A stretch of 12,548 nt of DNA, taken from an uncultured beta proteobacterium. Lineage in GTDB: Bacteria > Pseudomonadota > Gammaproteobacteria > Burkholderiales > Burkholderiaceae_C. The position numbers were made by a program, and so were the translations under genes. The DNA is taken from assembly GCA_903927495.1 (NCBI GenBank), contig CAIYNH010000822.1:1-12548 (forward strand), in the 5' to 3' direction. Under the pieces are notes generated by a model. It had not been told where the DNA came from, ran no database searches, and saw only the letters and a program-made list of their open reading frames with translations. How positions within the stretch are numbered: the stretch's first letter is position 1; every line of letters starts with the position of its first letter. Positions 10,964 through 12,548 of this stretch are shown here, piece after piece.

Positions 10964-12494
10964 GCCAAGAGCAACCATTCTGGCCATCGACGATACGCCG
11001 GCGAACCTGATGGCGCTGGGGGCAGCGCTGGGTGATGCGTTTGACCTGCAAATTGCCACCTCCGGGGCGGTTGGGCTGGAATTGGCCGGCGAATTGATGC
11101 CCGACCTGATTTTGCTTGATGTGATGATGCCGGGAATGGATGGCTACGAGACCTGCCGACGGATTTTGGCAGACCCCCGCTTGCGGCGGATTCCCGTGAT
11201 TTTTTTGACTGCACTGGACAACTTCGAGTCGGAGGCCGTGGGCCTGGCGCTGGGTGCTGCCGACTACATCACCAAGCCCATCAACGTGGAGGTGACGCGT
11301 CAAAGAGTGTCCAATCTGCTGGAGCGCGAGCAACTGCGCCGACAAGTCGAGTCCCAGCGTGACCAACTGGAGCACGTCGTCAAGCAACGCACAGCGCAGC
11401 TAGAGGATCGCATGGAGGAGCTTCAGGCCATCTTTACGCTCTCGCCCGATGGTTTTGTCTCCTTTGATCGCAATCGACGGGTCAGTCAGGTGTCGCCTAC
11501 CTTTACTAATCTGACCGGACTCTCTGCAGCGGCCGTGACCGGTCTGGATGACGATGCCTTCACCGCGACGCTGGCTGGCCTGTGCAATGACCAGGCACCT
11601 TTCCGTGGCACACAGGAGATGGCGGCGTTGCTGAAACTTGATGCACGCGGGGACTTCAGCCAGGATTGGGAGGCCATCGAACTCAAGGTGCCAAAGGGCC
11701 GGGTGCTTGAGGTCACGCTGCGCCAATGTCGTTCATCTACGGTCTCACAGATCCTGTACTTGCGTGATGTAACGCGGGAGACCGAGATCGACCGCATGAA
11801 GACCCAGTTCCTGGAAATGGCCGCGCACGAGTTGCGCACACCCTTGACCAGTGTGCTGGGCTACACCGAAGTGCTGCTGACGCAGGAGATTGATGCTACG
11901 GTACACCGCGAAGTGCTGGGCATCGTGCATCAGCAGGCTGAATTGGTGACCTCTATTGTGAATGAACTGCTTGATTTGGTCCGAATCGATTCACGCCGAG
12001 GGCAGGACTTTAAGGTCGAGCCACTCTCGCTGCAGGTCATGGTGGAGGAGGCGGTAACGGCCTATAAGATCGCGCCGGATCGTCAGGCACCGATTGAATG
12101 TGCCCCTGAGCGCAAGCTGCTGGTCAGAGCAGACCGCAGAAAGCTGGGGCAAGTCCTCTCCAACCTGATCTCGAACGCCTACAAATACTCGCCCGACGGC
12201 GGCGAGGTCAGCATTGGCTACCCGCAAGCAGTGCTCGAAAGCGTAGCGTGGTGTGGTGTGGCGGTGCGCGACCAAGGCCTTGGCATGACACCAGCACAGT
12301 TGACGCGCTGCTTCGAGCGCTTTTACCGGGCCGATACCTCAGGCAAGATTCCTGGAACCGGGTTGGGCCTGTGCATCGTCAAGGAAATCATTGACCTGCA
12401 CGGTGGGCGCATTGACATTCAGAGCACGCCGGGTCGGGGCACGGAAATCACAGTCTGGCTGCCTGAATGCACGCAGCCAGATACGCCTGCTTGA
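10956..12494 (+). CDS. Soluble response regulator-histidine kinase: REC - PAS - HisKA - HATPase
   Basis: The 512-residue protein has no membrane segment. A receiver domain (about 7-120) has Asp12-Asp13, phospho-acceptor Asp55 in LLDVMMPGMDG, Thr85 and Lys107 (YITKPI). A coiled coil (about 120-155) leads to a PAS-like domain (about 157-275) without a LOV cysteine motif. The HisKA domain has His291 in MAAHELRTPLTSVLGY, and the HATPase has Asn407 in the N box, DQGLG (439-443) and GTGLGL (467-472). All catalytic residues look intact, so it can be both phosphorylated and kinase-active. The start overlaps the end of the upstream hybrid kinase gene by 8 bases, so they are surely co-transcribed. The likely scheme is that the membrane kinase controls Asp55, which in turn switches the His291 kinase. 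The final output regulator is not in the window. Confidence 0.93.
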   Translation: MTKPRATILAIDDTPANLMALGAALGDAFDLQIATSGAVGLELAGELMPDLILLDVMMPGMDGYETCRRILADPRLRRIPVIFLTALDNFESEAVGLALGAADYITKPINVEVTRQRVSNLLEREQLRRQVESQRDQLEHVVKQRTAQLEDRMEELQAIFTLSPDGFVSFDRNRRVSQVSPTFTNLTGLSAAAVTGLDDDAFTATLAGLCNDQAPFRGTQEMAALLKLDARGDFSQDWEAIELKVPKGRVLEVTLRQCRSSTVSQILYLRDVTRETEIDRMKTQFLEMAAHELRTPLTSVLGYTEVLLTQEIDATVHREVLGIVHQQAELVTSIVNELLDLVRIDSRRGQDFKVEPLSLQVMVEEAVTAYKIAPDRQAPIECAPERKLLVRADRRKLGQVLSNLISNAYKYSPDGGEVSIGYPQAVLESVAWCGVAVRDQGLGMTPAQLTRCFERFYRADTSGKIPGTGLGLCIVKEIIDLHGGRIDIQSTPGRGTEITVWLPECTQPDTPA

Positions 12495-12505
12495 TTCCGC
12501 TGCGT

Positions 12506-12519
12506 GGCCGCATGCGGCC
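12506..12519. repeat. GC-rich palindrome after the signalling operon
   Basis: GGCCGCATGCGGCC is a perfect 14-base palindrome 11 bases after the stop codon at 12494. It can fold as a 5-bp stem with a CATG loop, followed by GGGTCGGTTTC. The T content is too low for a confident intrinsic terminator. The remaining bases to the window end show no gene I can support. Confidence 0.35.
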
Positions 12520-12548
12520 GGGTCGGTTTCAGGTGCGTACACTTGCAG

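Noticed and set aside
10232..11059. Minus-strand open frame of 275 codons across the end of the hybrid kinase gene
   Set aside because: It is antisense to conserved HATPase/REC coding sequence with clear catalytic motifs on the plus strand, and its product has no recognisable domain.

Overview
The window looks like chromosomal DNA of a betaproteobacterium of the order Burkholderiales, most likely family Comamonadaceae (Rhodoferax/Polaromonas-like). The reasons are GC-rich genes separated by AT-rich spacers, periplasmic c-type cytochromes of the kind found in metal-respiring relatives, an FNR-type site of exact consensus, and a hybrid sensor kinase style common in that family. This placement rests on protein style; no marker gene is present.

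Region 1 (1-2520, minus strand) is a respiratory and envelope block. In reading order it holds an AT-rich leader with a weak 72-codon ORF, an outer-membrane beta-barrel protein (900-2024), a class I monoheme cytochrome c (378-707), and the start of a NapC/NirT/CymA-family membrane cytochrome that runs off the left edge (1-293). A perfect FNR box (TTGAT-N4-ATCAA, 858-871) precedes the cytochrome pair, and a 9/10 match (2292-2305) precedes the barrel gene, so low-oxygen control is likely. A hairpin with a U-tract separates the two cytochrome genes and abuts the ribosome binding site of the second.

Region 2 (2521-3555) holds a secreted lipoprotein-like gene whose coding signal is split over two frames by two offsetting shifts, one of them at a run of six C. 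It is either a pseudogene, a switchable gene or a pair of sequence errors. The spacer upstream carries direct and inverted repeats.

Region 3 (3556-7521, minus strand) is a cell-surface glycan type cluster: a signal-anchored membrane protein of unknown role, an 864-residue polytopic protein of the PTPS-related/GT-C-like family with a TPR-like tail (ATGA overlap), and a GtrA-family flippase-like protein. Nested inverted repeats fill the gap before gtrA.

Region 4 (7522-12494) begins with a divergent spacer containing a probable remnant of an Rpn/DUF4351-type nuclease gene. It then has two plus-strand signalling genes overlapping by 8 bases: a membrane hybrid histidine kinase (7TMR-DISM extracellular domain, seven-helix domain, LOV-like PAS, HisKA, HATPase, REC) and a soluble REC-PAS-HisKA-HATPase protein. 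Together they look like one signalling pathway. The PAS domain of the first keeps the photoactive Cys and the Asn/Asn/Gln flavin-contact pattern of LOV photoreceptors at exactly the LOV spacing, but has lost the phosphate-binding arginines. This is the most interesting protein feature of the window.

No tRNA, rRNA, CRISPR array or intact mobile element was seen.
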